A stretch of 64,000 bases of DNA from contig JALIRH010000001.1 in assembly GCA_023055505.1 (NCBI GenBank), positions 91,666,530 to 91,730,529 of the forward strand, given 5' to 3'. The DNA comes from Callipepla californica brunnescens (Eukaryota; Chordata; Aves; Galliformes; Odontophoridae). The notes under the pieces were generated by a model. It was not told the origin of the DNA. It saw only the letters and a program-made list of their open reading frames with translations, and made no database searches. This document shows positions 1-11,799 of the stretch, piece after piece. A program made the position numbers and the translations under genes. Each line of letters starts with the position of its first letter. The first letter of the stretch is position 1.

Positions 1-900
1 ATCACTGAGATACAGTAGGATGGCTCTCACAACTGGAATGTAGGAACAGACTGCTATAAATTCTTTAGGAAAGAAAGGCAGGGAAAAAGGGAACAGGGTG
101 TTGCCCTCTACATCAATGACAAGGTTCAAGACCATCTAAAGAACCTGAAGGTGCACAAGTCCATGGGACTCAATGAGATCCATCCATGAGTTCTGAGGGA
201 ACTGGTGGATGAAGTTTCCAAGCTACTATCCATCAATTTGAAAGGTCATGGCAGTCTGGTGAAGTTCCCACTGAGTGGAAAAGGGGAAGCATAACCCACA
301 TTTTCAAGAAGGAAAAAAAGAAGATCCAGGCAACTACGGGTCAGTCAGTCTCACCTCTGTTTCCAGCAAGATCTTGGAGCAGATCCTCCTGAAGGCCCTA
401 CTGAGGCGCATGAAAAACAAAAGATGAGGTGATAGGCGGTAACCAATATGGCTTCAACAAGGTCAAATCATGCCTGACAAACTTGGTGGCCTTTTATGAT
501 GGAGTTATAGCATCAGTGTATAAAGGAAAAACAACTGATGTCATGTACTTGGACTTGTACAAAGCATTTGACACTGTCCTGCACAACATCTTGGTTGCCA
601 AACTGGAGAAAAATTGATTTGATTGATGGACCATTCTCTGGATAAGGAATTGGCTGGACATTTGCATTCCAAAAGTTGCAGACAACTGCTCAGTGTCAAA
701 GAGATCACTGGTGACAAGTGGCGCTCCCCAGATATCAGTGCTGGGACTGGTATTGTTTATTATTTTTGTAGGCCACGTGAATAGTGAGATCAAGTGCACC
801 CTCAGCAAATACGCAGGTAATACCAAGCTGGGTGATGCAGTGGACAAGCTAGAGGGAAGGACCTGGACAGGCTTGAGAGGTGTGCCCATCCCAGCCTCAT
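1..900 (+). mobile_element. CR1 LINE, ORF2 part (5' half of a split copy)
   Basis: Degenerate avian CR1 non-LTR retrotransposon that enters from beyond the window edge. The first ~120 bases translate, with stops, to the end of the CR1 endonuclease region (block resembling FRKERQGKR). From about 130 the reverse transcriptase begins (KVHKSMGLNEIHP, then NYG/VS-type RT motifs), so part of ORF2 between these blocks is missing. RT continues through [20 protein letters not shown] (about 440-500) and the A-box [10 protein letters not shown] (about 547-577) to about 900, where an inverted CR1 interrupts it. The copy resumes at 1282. In-frame stops (for example at 187) and frameshifts show it is dead. 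Family assignment rests on recognised CR1 motifs. Confidence 0.92.
429..898 (+). pseudogene. CR1 reverse transcriptase remnant
   Basis: This is the part of the CR1 copy that still reads as RT. An open stretch at 429-617 carries the fingers/palm segment with the A-box aspartates (LDLYKAFD). After a stop, a second stretch from about 693 carries the motif corresponding to VTSGxPQxSVLGxVLF and then the C-box. The C-box, normally ADD in CR1 RT, reads Ala-Gly-Asn at 813-821, so both catalytic aspartates are gone. Together with the stop at 615-617 this makes it non-functional. The reading then runs into the inverted CR1 that starts at 901. Confidence 0.85.
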
Positions 901-1275
901 AGAATCATTGAATCCTCAGAGATGGAAGGGATTGTTAAAGGTTATTTATCATAACTTCCCTGCAATGGACAGGGACATGCACAGATAGATCAGGTTGCCC
1001 AGGACCTGGTCCATCCTCACCTTGAAAGTCTCCAAGGACAAGTCATCAACCACATCTCTGGGCAGTCTGCTCCAGTGACTCACCACCCTCACTGTAAAAG
1101 ACATTTTCTTTATATCGAACCTAAATCTACCCTCTTTAAGCTTGACATCATTTTCCCTTGTTCTATCACCAGAGACCCTGCTAAAGAGTCCATCCCCTGC
1201 TTTCCTATAGTTTCTCTTCAGATAATGAAAGACAACTATCACGTCACCTTTGAGCCTTCTCTTCTCCAGGCTGAA
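901..1275 (-). mobile_element. 5'-truncated CR1 inserted in the CR1 copy
   Basis: Inverted CR1 3' end. On the minus strand it begins with FSLEKRRLKGD, continues through SDRTREN-type, LKEGRFRFDIKK and VVSHWSRLPRDVVD motifs, and ends in the CR1 3' tail, seen on the + strand as 'agaatcattgaatcctcag' at 901. The host CR1 is interrupted exactly here: cctcat (895-900) precedes it and cttcat (1276-1281) follows, and the host reading resumes with FNKAK at about 1284. This is a nested insertion with a 6-bp target duplication carrying one mismatch. CR1 copies are usually heavily 5'-truncated, as here. Confidence 0.88.
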
Positions 1276-1281
1276 CTTCAT

Positions 1282-2035
1282 TAAGTTCAATAAAGCCAAG
1301 TAAAAGATCTTACACCTAGGTTGGGGTAATCCCAAGCACAAATATAGGCTGGGCAGAAAATGACAGGAGAGTATGCCTGAGGAGAAGAATTTGGATGTGT
1401 TGGTTGATGAAAGACTCAACATGAGCAAGCAATGTGTGTTTGGAGCCCAGAAGGCCAACTGTATCATGGGCTGCTACAAGAGAAGCATGACCAACAGGTT
1501 GAGGGAGGTGATTCTGCCCCTCTACTCTGTTCTCATGAGACTTCACCTGTAGTCCAGTTCTGTCCAGTTCTGTGGTCCCCAGTGCAAGAAGGATATTGAG
1601 CTATGTGGTCCAGAGGAGGACCACAAATATCATTGGAGGGCTATGAAGACAGGCTGAGTAGCTGAGACTTTTCAGCCCGGAGAAGAGAAGGCTCTGGGGG
1701 AATCTTGTAATGACCTTCCATTAACTGAAGGGGGCCTACAGGAAAGCTGAGGAGAATTTAAGAAGGTGTGTAGCAACAGGACAAAGGGAAATGGATTTAA
1801 ACTGGAAGAGGGCATATTTAGACTAAAAATTAGAAAGAAACTCTTTATGGTGAGAGTGGTGAGACACTGGACCAGGTTGCCCAAAGTTGGATGCCCTCAC
1901 CCTGGAGGCATTCAAGGCCAGGCTGGATGGGGCTTTGAGCAACCTAGTCTAGTGGAAGGTGTCCCTGCCTATAGCTGGGGGTTTGGAACAAGATGATCTT
2001 AAAAGTCCCAACCCAAACCATTATATGATTTTGTG
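1282..2035 (+). mobile_element. CR1 LINE, 3' half of the split copy
   Basis: Continuation of the CR1 broken at 900. It covers the ORF2 carboxy-terminal region: KILHLGWGNPKHKY at about 1302-1343, then EEKNLDVLVDERLNMS and [11 protein letters not shown]. From about 1760 it reads CSNRTKGNGFKLEEG, and from about 1840 LFMVRVVRHWTRLP. The 3' UTR follows with 'gtgtccctgcctatagctgg' near 1961, and the element ends in a decayed CR1 tail (ttatatgattttgtga) near 2021-2036. Stops and frameshifts are frequent, so no function is expected. It belongs to the same copy as 1-900 because the coding sequence joins when the 901-1281 insertion and its duplicated target are removed. Confidence 0.9.
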
Positions 2036-5000
2036 ACAAGGAATTGCCAACAGTGTTTTCCAATTGAAAAGTGGGAAAGATGACAACAGTGTATCATTCT
2101 CAGCCATTTGAAACTTGGAAATAGGAGAAAACGATAAAAGAAACTAAACATGCTCATGAAACTTCTAAAACAAATAGTAAGGCTAAAACTACTACACAAA
2201 AATTATTCGAATGTTGACATTTGACCAAAAGTCATCAATAAATTGTAATGCAGTGTGACAAAACAGTTTAAGAATATTTCTCTGTTTAAAACAAAGCAAG
2301 GTGAAATATTCTGCTGTAAGTGATAAAAAACTACTTTGTATCCCATTACTAAATAAGATGATGGTCAATGGCAACTGTCAAATATTTGAAATCTGATTTA
2401 GATATTATTTTTAACTGGTAAAATATGGGCACTGAATTTTACCACAGCGTAAACTAAAAGACTGTTGTAGTTATGTCTGAATATACACAAGCTAATCACA
2501 ATAACTTTCAAGGAAGAACACTGAAGTAATAGATCAAGTTGCAGTTTGCATGACCGATGATGAATCTTTAAAAAAATTCAGACTACAGTGTAGGGTCTGG
2601 GGAATTTAAACAAACTATTGTTCTTCTAAAAGGCAAATTGGTTGTCTAAGGCAACTGTGAATCTGTTAGCTTTACATCAATCTTATAAAAAAAAAGAAAG
2701 ATATGAGATAAAGTCTATAAATACTTAACAGATGGCAGTACAACCATTATCAATTTCACATGGCTTATATACATCTTTCTAGAAAAGATCTATGCATATG
2801 TGTATTCTGAGGTGCACACATGTTTATGTGTCACGTATGATCATTTATATGTATATATCAATACAAATAGTAATCATTTAATGCAAAGAAAGCTATTGAT
2901 AAAATAATATTTACATAGAGTAAATCTCTCATGTTCTAAAGACACTTAATAACCAATGTGCCATTCATTTCAGCTTTGAATGATGTTATGAGGTTAGATT
3001 AAACTGCTCTTTTGTCATCTTAAAATCTATGAATCACTTATTCAAAATGATATACCATTAGAAATGCTGATCTCCCAGGGAGGAATGTGCTTTATCTGTC
3101 TGCAGAGACGCAGGAAAAAATATATTTGGTGAGTCATGTTAAGATTCAACTTTTTAAATTTATTTTTTATTTAGGAAGGCAAGATGTTACAGGCTTCCAT
3201 TTCCTTCTTTTTCCTATTTGTTTTCATAAACCAATAATGTATACACATGATAGACTTGTTCATTATTTGTTTGTTGCTAAAAACACAATGCAAGGCAGTT
3301 CTATAAGGACAGACCTGATTTACTTGCTAAAGAGCTAGTACTGCACCTGTTATGTGAATTCCCTGTCCAGAAACAAGTGAAGCAGGAACAGGGAATGCAG
3401 ATTAAGCGTGGAAGTGAAAACCTTTCTAATGAAACATCTGGCAACAGAGTTTGGCGATAAGAAAGTGGGCGCATCAGTTGTTCCAAACACAACCCTAAAG
3501 GAATCCAGTGATCAATGAGATCAATTCAAGAGAAATAAAGGTATGTGGAATTATCAAGCAGTGGTTCTCAGAAGCTAAGTCAGTGGAGGAAAAGGAAGAT
3601 TCTATTTACTTCTCAGGATTCTTCTGAATTCTCATTCAGAGGACTGTTGAACTTGCTCATTTTTCAAACCCACTAAATGCCCTGGATAGATAACACAGAT
3701 TTGCCGTCTCATGAAAGTATGTACTAAATCTTAATTTAATTTATAACATTAGCCTTTTATGAACTAGTTCACATTGTGTATATGGAATTCATTTTTTTTT
3801 TTAATATGAAATGTAGATATTCTTTTCGCAATCTTTCACAAAATGACTAACAAAATAAACACATCTACTGAACATTATTATATAAAGTTGTGGCGCAGTG
3901 TACTTGCCCCCCCTACAGTCCACACCACACTGTTCCGCTTCAGAGTTTTTCAGAAGAAAACACTGAGGTGTCAGGTTGTGAAAGAGTTCCAAGAATGTTG
4001 TCAGGTAAGCATGTTGAGTATTATTCTCACAAGACACAACGTTCACAGTCTCATTTAAGATTGAATAAATCCCTGATCTTGTCAAATCACTGAAGCATAG
4101 CTGAACTTCAGAAAATCTTTACTAAATCTGCTTTATATTTTATTTCATTTTTATTCATTTTCAGCTTATTTGGCTCCACCTCTAATTTTCCTTGTATATT
4201 CCACAGAAGGATCTCTTTTTTTTTTTGGCTCAGATTGCTTCCATCCTATCCACTATTAGACTACTCTAGACAGCCCATTCCGAGACCTGGAATTAGCCTT
4301 AGCTTTGTATTGTAGCTTCTCTATAGACCTTTATACGTAGATGTACCTACAGGTATTTCAGTGTCTTCTGCATGCCATTCATAATATTTTTTCTGTTCCA
4401 CAAATGCAATAAATCATACCAGTTCACCTATAATCTTGCTTTTTATTTCCACAAGCATAACTAGTGTGTTGGTGCACATACAAGTCAGATCCAACTTCTG
4501 TAGATGTAAAAGAAGACTCTTGAGGTAGTGAGTTGCAGATTTGCCACGATACCCATGTCTAGGCCAGAAATATTTTAAGAATTTCTTAACAACAGATCAA
4601 GAAAGATGACATAGAAAGAAAGGATTCAAAAGGCCAACAACTGGGATAATGATTGGCTTAAGTGTTGGATAGAGGATCTTCCTCACAATGTTACTTACTT
4701 CATTTCTTAACTGCCATTTTAGACATAACTGAATTTTGTTTGGACCACTAAAAATAGCTAACTAACTATAAACTTCTAATTTCAAAATCCATTCTCCCCT
4801 TCAAATTCATTACACTCCATGTGTAATTTACAGGTATAAACTGATGCTACCACCTATCTAGTAGTTGAATAGATTTCATAAAATCAACTTACACTAATGG
4901 AGAAATCATTACATTATCAAAAGAATCTTTCACTTAAAGGAAATGACGCTTGAATTGGAACATAAACAAAGCCCAGTTCCTTTCCTAGGCACAAACACTG

Positions 5001-6297
5001 GGAAAACAAAAGATGCTCTATTTTGCTTGCTCAGCCATTTTATACTGCTATTATTTGTGAGATACTAAGACTTTTCAAATAATACAGGAAAAGATCTCTC
5101 ACAGCACTACTTCAACTTTTCCTAAAGTTAATCTCTGATTAAATAGGTGGTTTTGAAACTCTACAAGTAGAAGAAAAACTGATAAGCTTCTTCTTCACTG
5201 GTCTATGTAGCCTTTTTCTTTTCAGCATTTCTAGTAAATCAGACCAATAGGGAATATCAATAAAAGAAAGATAGTGTCCTCAGTTTCATTTCAATCCCAC
5301 CTAAGATACTGCACATAATTTCTGATTCCTGCCATTTTTGTTATCTGCAGATTATTTTACCTAGCTTCTCATCTCCTTTTAACCTCTCTTTTTTATTTAT
5401 TTAGCTTGAACACAGACTAAACAATGAGCTTTCCATGGGTTACACCACCCCCTACCTTAAAATCAACAGCAAGAGTCAGAATGACTACAAAGGTGTTTAT
5501 TAAACCTACATAAACATTTAGATTTTATTCATTATCTTTCAGAATCTGTTAATTGTCCTCTTTTCAAAGCTATTTTTTTAAGCTTTTAAAGAAATATAAA
5601 TTCTCTTAAAAAAAAAACAAACATAGAAATTCCTATTTTTCTCAGACAGCAACTAGAGTATGTCACCTCAAAGCCTACCTAGTCAGCTTTTAGCATTAGT
5701 TAGAGGCACTTGCTAAGTCAGCTGAGCAACTAGCCTCAAAATAAATAAAAGAAGGCCTGATACAAGATACAAGTAAAGACTATATTATCTTGTGGCAACA
5801 AATCCTTCCATCTTTACCTAATTAATCACTTTAATGCTTCATGCTTATGTTGTCTTATTTGTTCTTGAAATTACCAAACTTTGCTAAAAAAATAAATCAT
5901 CAGAAGTGGATGACAATATTATCATTCATTCTAACGTACCTTTTTCTACTTTTATTCCTACTGTTCATAGAGAATGGAAAGAAATATGAATTTGGAAATC
6001 GTAATTTACCTCTTACAAGACAGGTATCCCACCACTCTCATAGCTTGCTGTTTCCTATTTCTGCTATTTGTTATAAATGAAGCTGAGAGTTGCTAGTTTC
6101 GATTTTTAGATTTTTAGACATTAAGTTTCAGGACTTAAATCTCACTAAAGTATATTTTTTATTAGTTTGTATTCTGTATGATTCATAATATATACTGTGA
6201 GATACTATGAGTACAAAAATTAATAGTTCATTCTTTAATTTAGCAGGTATCACGAAATTACTAATTAAAAGTCAAACATTTAAAAATTATGACAGCT
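2036..6297. other. unique AT-rich DNA, no gene seen
   Basis: No recognised repeat longer than a short homopolymer and no convincing coding sequence. Open frames are 60-94 codons, within chance for this base composition. Small features are T-rich runs near 3790-3802 and 4216-4228 and an alternating purine/pyrimidine stretch near 2840-2870. I cannot exclude short conserved non-coding elements. Confidence 0.6.
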
Positions 6298-6517
6298 GCT
6301 CTGAACATAATGCCTCCTGCTTTACTATTCTGGCCCACAAAGTCAGAGTCCGATGTTGGTGGTATAGATGTAGGGGTTGAACCTTCCCGACAATGTTCCA
6401 TTACATTTTGTTGAAGTGCAACAGATGGCAGAAGAGGGGCAGTCTGACAGAATAGAGTCTGACATGGAAGTGTATAGAAAGCAAACATATAGAACTGAAT
6501 TTCTCTATATGCAAAAT
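6298..6517 (+). mobile_element. mariner-family DNA transposon fragment (5' end)
   Basis: Starts with a decayed terminal segment containing 'taatgcctcctgctttac' and continues through a 5' untranslated part. It then reaches the transposase start, where a Glu/Ser-Asp-Met-Glu-Val block (gagtctgacatggaagtgta, about 6451-6470) precedes a Lys-Gln and an Ile/Thr-Glu-Phe-Leu-like stretch. The layout matches the 5' part of the chicken Mariner1_GG/Galluhop-type element as I remember it, and matches the fragment at 50150-50382 on the other strand. The transposase stops after its first residues, so the catalytic DDD region is absent and the fragment cannot transpose. Confidence 0.7.
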
Positions 6518-6823
6518 ATTTAGTTTTTCAGTAAGCCAAACAATGAAGATGCTACTTAATCTTTTCATTGAATTCTGATTTTATGCTAACCTGACTGATT
6601 AGATGTACTGTGGCTTAATTAAAGTGAGCGTTCAGCTGGAATAATCTTAAATGATGGAGATCCAAACTGATATTCTGAACACATCACCCTCCTCCTCTGT
6701 ATAGTCCTTCTGCTATTTAAACGATTCTTAGCAAACTCTGAACATTCCACAAGTCTGATTGACTTCAAAGTTAGTGAGAGAAATTTAGCTAACTTCAGTA
6801 AGCTCAAGCTACATTAATGGAAG
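6518..6823. other. unique DNA, no gene seen
   Basis: Spacer between the mariner fragment and a CR1 3' end. It has only a chance 62-codon open frame on the minus strand and no recognised signals. Confidence 0.55.
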
Positions 6824-7482
6824 CATAGAATCATAGAATTAGAGAATGCCCTGGATTGAAAAGGACCTCAAAGATCATCTAGTTTCCATGGGTAGGGTCA
6901 CCAGCCACTACAGCAGGCTGCCCAAGGCCAAATCCAGTCTTTCCTTCTCCTCCAGGGATGGGGTATCCACAACCTCTCTGGACAACCTGTTCCAGGGTGT
7001 CATCACCCTCTGGGTGAAAAACTTCCTCCTAAAATCCAACCTAAATCTCCCTGTCTTAGTTTAAAGCCATTCCTCCATGTCCTACCACGATCAACCCATG
7101 TAAAGAATCATTTCCCCTCCCTGTTTATACACTCCCTTCAAGTACTGGAAAGCCACAGTGAGGTCTTCCCAGATCCTTAATTTCTCCAAGCTAAACAAGC
7201 CCAGTTCCCTCAACCTTTCCTCACAGCTGAGGTGCTCTAGCCCTCTGATCTTTTAGTAACCCTTCTCTTGACCCATTCCAAGAGCTCTGTGTCTTTCTTT
7301 TGCTAAGGACCCCAGGCCTGGGTGCAGTATTCCAGATGGGGCCTCACAAGAGCTGAGTAGAGGGGGAGAATCACCTCCCTCTCCCTGCCGGTGACCCCTT
7401 TTTTATGCAGCCCAGGATATAGTTGGCCCTCCAGGCTGCAGGTGCTCACTGCTCACTCATGTCCAGCTTCCACCAGGACATT
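6824..7482 (-). mobile_element. CR1 LINE 3' end
   Basis: Well preserved 3' portion of an inverted CR1. The left edge shows the repeated octamer tail typical of the CR1 3' end (catagaatcatagaatt at 6824). The 3' UTR follows, and then, on the minus strand, the carboxy-terminal ORF2 region with the conserved blocks around 6930-7060 and 7180-7260. The copy is 5'-truncated near 7482. No clear target duplication is visible, which is common for CR1. It is among the better kept CR1 pieces in the window. Confidence 0.92.
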
Positions 7483-9100
7483 TTGATAAGAACTGTGAAA
7501 GTAAAATCTTGGGGTTTTTTTTCCTCTTGTCATTTCTTATTTCAGCAATATGGAAAAAATAATTACAATTTTAATTAAAAAATTAATTAACAGATATAAT
7601 TCTATAACTGTTTTAAGTTATTGTCTTTAAAAAAAAATCTCACTGAAAACTAAAATGGTTTTTTGAACAATACCACTTTAACTCATTCATTTACTCCCAT
7701 ACTCCTTGTTTCAAGATGCCACATTTGTTTACACTCACCTAGATCTTTTCCGTTATACAGTAAATCAATGGGAAATGCTTCATTGATTTCTGGTGAGGGA
7801 TAGCAGGGAGTCTGAGCATCAAAGGGCAAAAAAGAAAAGAGACTTAAACACATTTTCATTGATTACTCTTGACCATAACTGCAAACCCATTAAGAACTTG
7901 GTTGTAGGTGAAGGGACCTTGGTTTTCTCCTTATGTTGAAAAGAAAAGCAGTTCACACACAGGTAAAACAGTTACAGAAACAAAGTAGTCTTGTAGAAAT
8001 TTTATTTACTGAGTTTAGCAAGGGCAAATTGGCCCTCTATATATGTACATATGTTTAAAGTAGTCCAGTTTTTAAAATATATGTCAAATTTTTACATCCT
8101 TCAAAAGGGAGCAGCTAACCTGAAATCCTTGCATTTCATTAGGCAGTACTATTCAATTTCTCTGTATAAAATTAAATTCTTCCGGTCTAAGAGGGCCCTA
8201 CTACTTATAAGCACTCGGTTTTACGTGAACCTGTCCTAGTCACAGCCACATAGTTGTACAGCTCTGTCCACCTTTTTCCAATCTGAGTCTATTCTTATCA
8301 GTTCTCTGAAACTGTGTGATTTCAATAGAGATTGAAGGTGCCATTGGAATATCTGTTTTTTTTCTCCTGCACTCAAAAATTATATACATATATGAACACA
8401 TATATGAATATATATGTGAATGCATGTGTAAGTACAAAAGTCCTGAACTACTAAGATACACACAGGAAGAAACTGAAAAATCCATGCTACTGTCAAATAT
8501 TCTGGACTATTGCCTTCAGTGACAAACAACAGCCACTTGTAATTCACCCAGCCCTTTGTGTTCTGCAGTCTCTCATGCAGCTTGGACTCCAGTGGCTCTT
8601 GATGTAGACATGATACTGAGGGCAACAAAACACCAGTGTAACACACTTCACTTAGCAGGGCTGAGGATATAAATGAATACAAGATATACTTATGCTTCCA
8701 TAAAATCTAAGGTTATATGAAATCTGTTCAGTCCAGCATCAAATCGAGAGATAAAGGTCTTCAGATTCACTGTCCACAGTAACAGTTCCCTAGATACAAG
8801 TAAGAATTCTTGAAGCACAGCCAAGTATTGTGACCTGTATACCTTCTTTTTCTGAGATAACCCTTGGGAAGTCAAAACTGGGACAGATTAATAAGAGACA
8901 GCATCACCAAGTTACCATTCTGGTCCTAAACCCAAAGAATTCATTATTTTAGCAGCACCTTCCAGTCACTGTTTTATTCCTAATAAAACTTTTGCATGTA
9001 AAAACAATGTTTCAACACTCTGCCTTTATGCAATACATTGTTAGTTTTCTTCCTGAACAACTCCAGCAGTGCCAACACAGAATTATGTTCAGTGTAATGA
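7483..9100. other. unique AT-rich DNA, no gene seen
   Basis: No recognised interspersed repeat. A short alternating AT-rich stretch (tatatacatatatgaa and similar) lies at about 8381-8430. The open frames here (up to 100 codons on the minus strand at 8380-8682) overlap this low-complexity stretch and show no family motif. Confidence 0.55.
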
Positions 9101-9663
9101 TGTCATGATTTCATGATTTTTGGTATTGGTACTCTGCATCATAACATCACGTAGTGCATTAAGAATTAAGGAGTTAATGCTTCAGCTCTGTGGATCAACA
9201 ATAGTTATGGGTATACCTGTCTCAGAAGAGAAGAACTACATTCCCCAGAGGACTTTGTGTTGCTTTGTATCTTTACGTATTTCTGCTCAGAGGGAAAGAT
9301 AAAAACTGTTTGTGTGTCACGGGACTCTCTCTTTCCTTTGGGATCGACTCAGCAATGGGTGCTCGCTGCCATCTCACCTTCAGTGTCAGCATAAGGCCTT
9401 CAGTTTATCGGACACTCTCTCTTCCTCATTTTATTTAATTTATTAGCTTCAATTCCAATTATATTGTATTATATTGTGTTATTTCGCTTTTTGATATCTT
9501 ATTTAGTAAATTAGCCTTCCTCCTCAGATCGTTGCCGCTGTTTTGTTTCTAAGCCCATCTTTCTTTTCCCTTTCCCCCTTCCCCTTTCCTGGGGCATGGG
9601 TCTGTGGTTCCCCCACACCAATTGTCACGGAACGGGGCCAAACCAGCCGCTAAACCGTTGACA
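9101..9663 (+). mobile_element. solo LTR of an avian endogenous retrovirus
   Basis: A 563-bp element bounded by TGTCA...TGACA, the short inverted ends expected of a retroviral LTR. Flanks are aatga (9096-9100) and catga (9664-9668), a likely 5-bp target duplication with one change. A TATA-like gataaaaac lies at about 9299-9307. A variant poly(A) signal (agtaaa, about 9506) is followed by a pyrimidine-rich stretch and a GC-richer end, suggesting U3-R-U5 on the + strand. No internal gag, pol or env is present, so it is a solo LTR left by recombination. Its last ~75 bp resemble the fragment at 17118-17221. Confidence 0.77.
9299..9307 (+). promoter_or_regulatory. TATA-like box of the 9101 LTR
   Basis: gataaaaac, about 200 bp from the LTR start, which fits the end of U3. 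No evidence of activity. Inferred from position only. Confidence 0.4.
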
Positions 9664-11799
9664 CATGACAAAGGAAAGAATGAGATATCCAAGTGTTTTG
9701 CACAGGATATACACAGAAGGATATGCCTACAGTGCACAATTAACATAATTTTGTGACTTTGGTTGAACAATGATTCAATTAAAGCAAACATCCTGCATTT
9801 CACAGTCACTACTTCCAAAAATATTTTGTATACACAGGCGGCTGTGTTGGAAAAGAACTTACTCTCAGGAGAGATAGATGACTGATTAAAGTTTATAGTA
9901 AGAATATTTCAACCATGCATGCATTATTACCGTATACCACTCTTTAGCTTGTGTTTATAAACACGCAGTGCCAAGCAATTCCTGACAGACAATGATGTCT
10001 CTGCCTTACATTTTTATTACGATACTGTGACTTTATTAGCATGTAAGCCTTTTTCCATTAAGTTCTTTGGAGCATATTTGATTCTAATCAACTCCAAGAG
10101 TTTCACTGGGCAAGGGGATGAAACAGTGGTCTATGGACTAGTGAGATTTTAGCCCCAAATTAAGAAGTAAAAAAGCCCTGAAAACAGGCTGTTTCTGCTG
10201 TTGAAATTAATGATGGAAAATTATGCTATTTGTAAAATATAATCTGAATTTTAAAGTTATCTTAAATATCAAATTAATCTCAAGTTAATTATACTTTAAA
10301 TCCATTTAATACTCTGTAATACACTTTATGCTTGTAATGGATGGCCTCAGCCCATTAAAACAATAACTTATTATTAGTGAAAAGAAACCAATTTAAAATA
10401 AAATGAATTTGTGGATGGAACAAATGTTGAATTCCAATAGTCTAATATTTCAAACACAAGATACACTTTCCAAGGGCACCCCTATCATTACGCACCGTAT
10501 CATTCTACAGTGTGAAATGTACTGAACAGGGCAACCTTTTTATTCCAGGACTACGGCTTCCAAGAATTTGCATTGACTTTATATAGAATAAGAATTAGTT
10601 TAAATCAAGTGAAACTTAAACAAGAAAATCAGAAGACCAAAAAAAAAAAAAAAAAAGCCTGAAAAGTTTGTTTTTGGAAACATGTTTAATGTCAACACTT
10701 TCAAGTGAAACCTGTGTTTCTAATACATTTCCAGAGCACCATAATCCTGTTGTTGCCCGTTTTTTCAATGAACATTCAAAGATATTTAGTTTGTTCTAGA
10801 AACAGGAATTAATACTTAGAGTTTGTTTGTTTGTTTCCCCTAACACAGTTCCAAACATCTCAGGAAACCACTAAGAGAATTTGAAGCAAAATTTTGCCAG
10901 TTAATTAATTCTTTCAAGGCTGGCTCCATTGGAAGCTCTAATATTTCCCATTTATAAATCAGCATTTTTTATTTCTAGCACTTCTCAGGAGTTAACAGTC
11001 AAGTATTTCACCTCCTCTTATAACCAGTCTTGTGTGCAACACAGAACACAATAAACTTATTTAAAAGTTATAGATGCAAACTCAGATAGAATTAAGGTTA
11101 TGACCGTGCTGTAATTTAGTTTCTTACTGCATACATACATATGATAATTACCTTACCAAAATTAAAATGACAGTCCTTGACATAGACAAGATGGCTTGGT
11201 TTGTATTTTCAAAACCAGAGAAAAAATTTCTTGTGCTGAAATCTTCTAGCTCACTCAGCCTGATCTCTTGCTCATCTTTAGTCTGCACTCTGAGCAAAGG
11301 CATTTTCAGGGATTCCAAAAGACACTCTTTTCCTACTTGATGTTTTCAACCCCAGGTCTTCAGCTGGAAACTGTTAAAGTCTTTTATTTCACAAATCACA
11401 AGTAAGTGCTCATTCAATTCAGAGCAAATTGATAGCACAGGATGACTGTTTATATTAAACTATTTTTATTTTAAATCCAGAAGGTAAAAGTGTTTGAAAT
11501 ACTAAGGCTTGAACAGTACACCTCAAACTAAGATTGACCTCTAGATGAATCTCACAACCCAGCATTATATAGCATCAGTGTCTGATCATTGGCAAAATTT
11601 GTATTACTAATACTGAAATTTGTATCTTGGACAAAATATCTCATTAACAAGAGATATAGATTAGATATGTTGTTAAGAGAATGCATTAACTTTTCCTTGT
11701 TTAGAAGCATAGTTTCAAGGCCTAATGTACATAAACTTCCTTGAGCCATGGCCAGGTTTGAGGTGGAATCCAAAGGGAGAATGAAACCAGATGTTTCTA
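9664..11799. other. unique AT-rich DNA with an A18 run
   Basis: No gene or recognised element. An uninterrupted poly(A) run occupies 10639-10656, and GTTT repeats lie near 10822-10836. The poly(A) run has no recognisable retroposed sequence upstream of it, so it is treated as a simple repeat. Confidence 0.55.

Noticed and set aside
949..1467. 172-codon minus-strand open frame as a possible gene
   Set aside because: It is the inverted CR1 insertion (901-1275) plus antisense of the host CR1. The recognisable part is CR1 ORF2 carboxy-terminal text.
3555..3575. String cagtggttctca, like the end of hAT (Charlie-type) transposons
   Set aside because: Only a dozen bases match, no inverted partner or 8-bp duplication was found within a plausible distance.
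3840..4093. Short + strand open frames with a CPPYSP string near 3905, resembling a motif near the third catalytic acid of mariner transposases
   Set aside because: The residues that should follow the motif do not match, no other transposase block or terminal repeat lies nearby, and the frame is short. Treated as chance.
10639..10656. A18 run as the tail of a processed pseudogene or SINE
   Set aside because: The upstream sequence shows no coding remnant or known SINE, and no flanking duplication was found.
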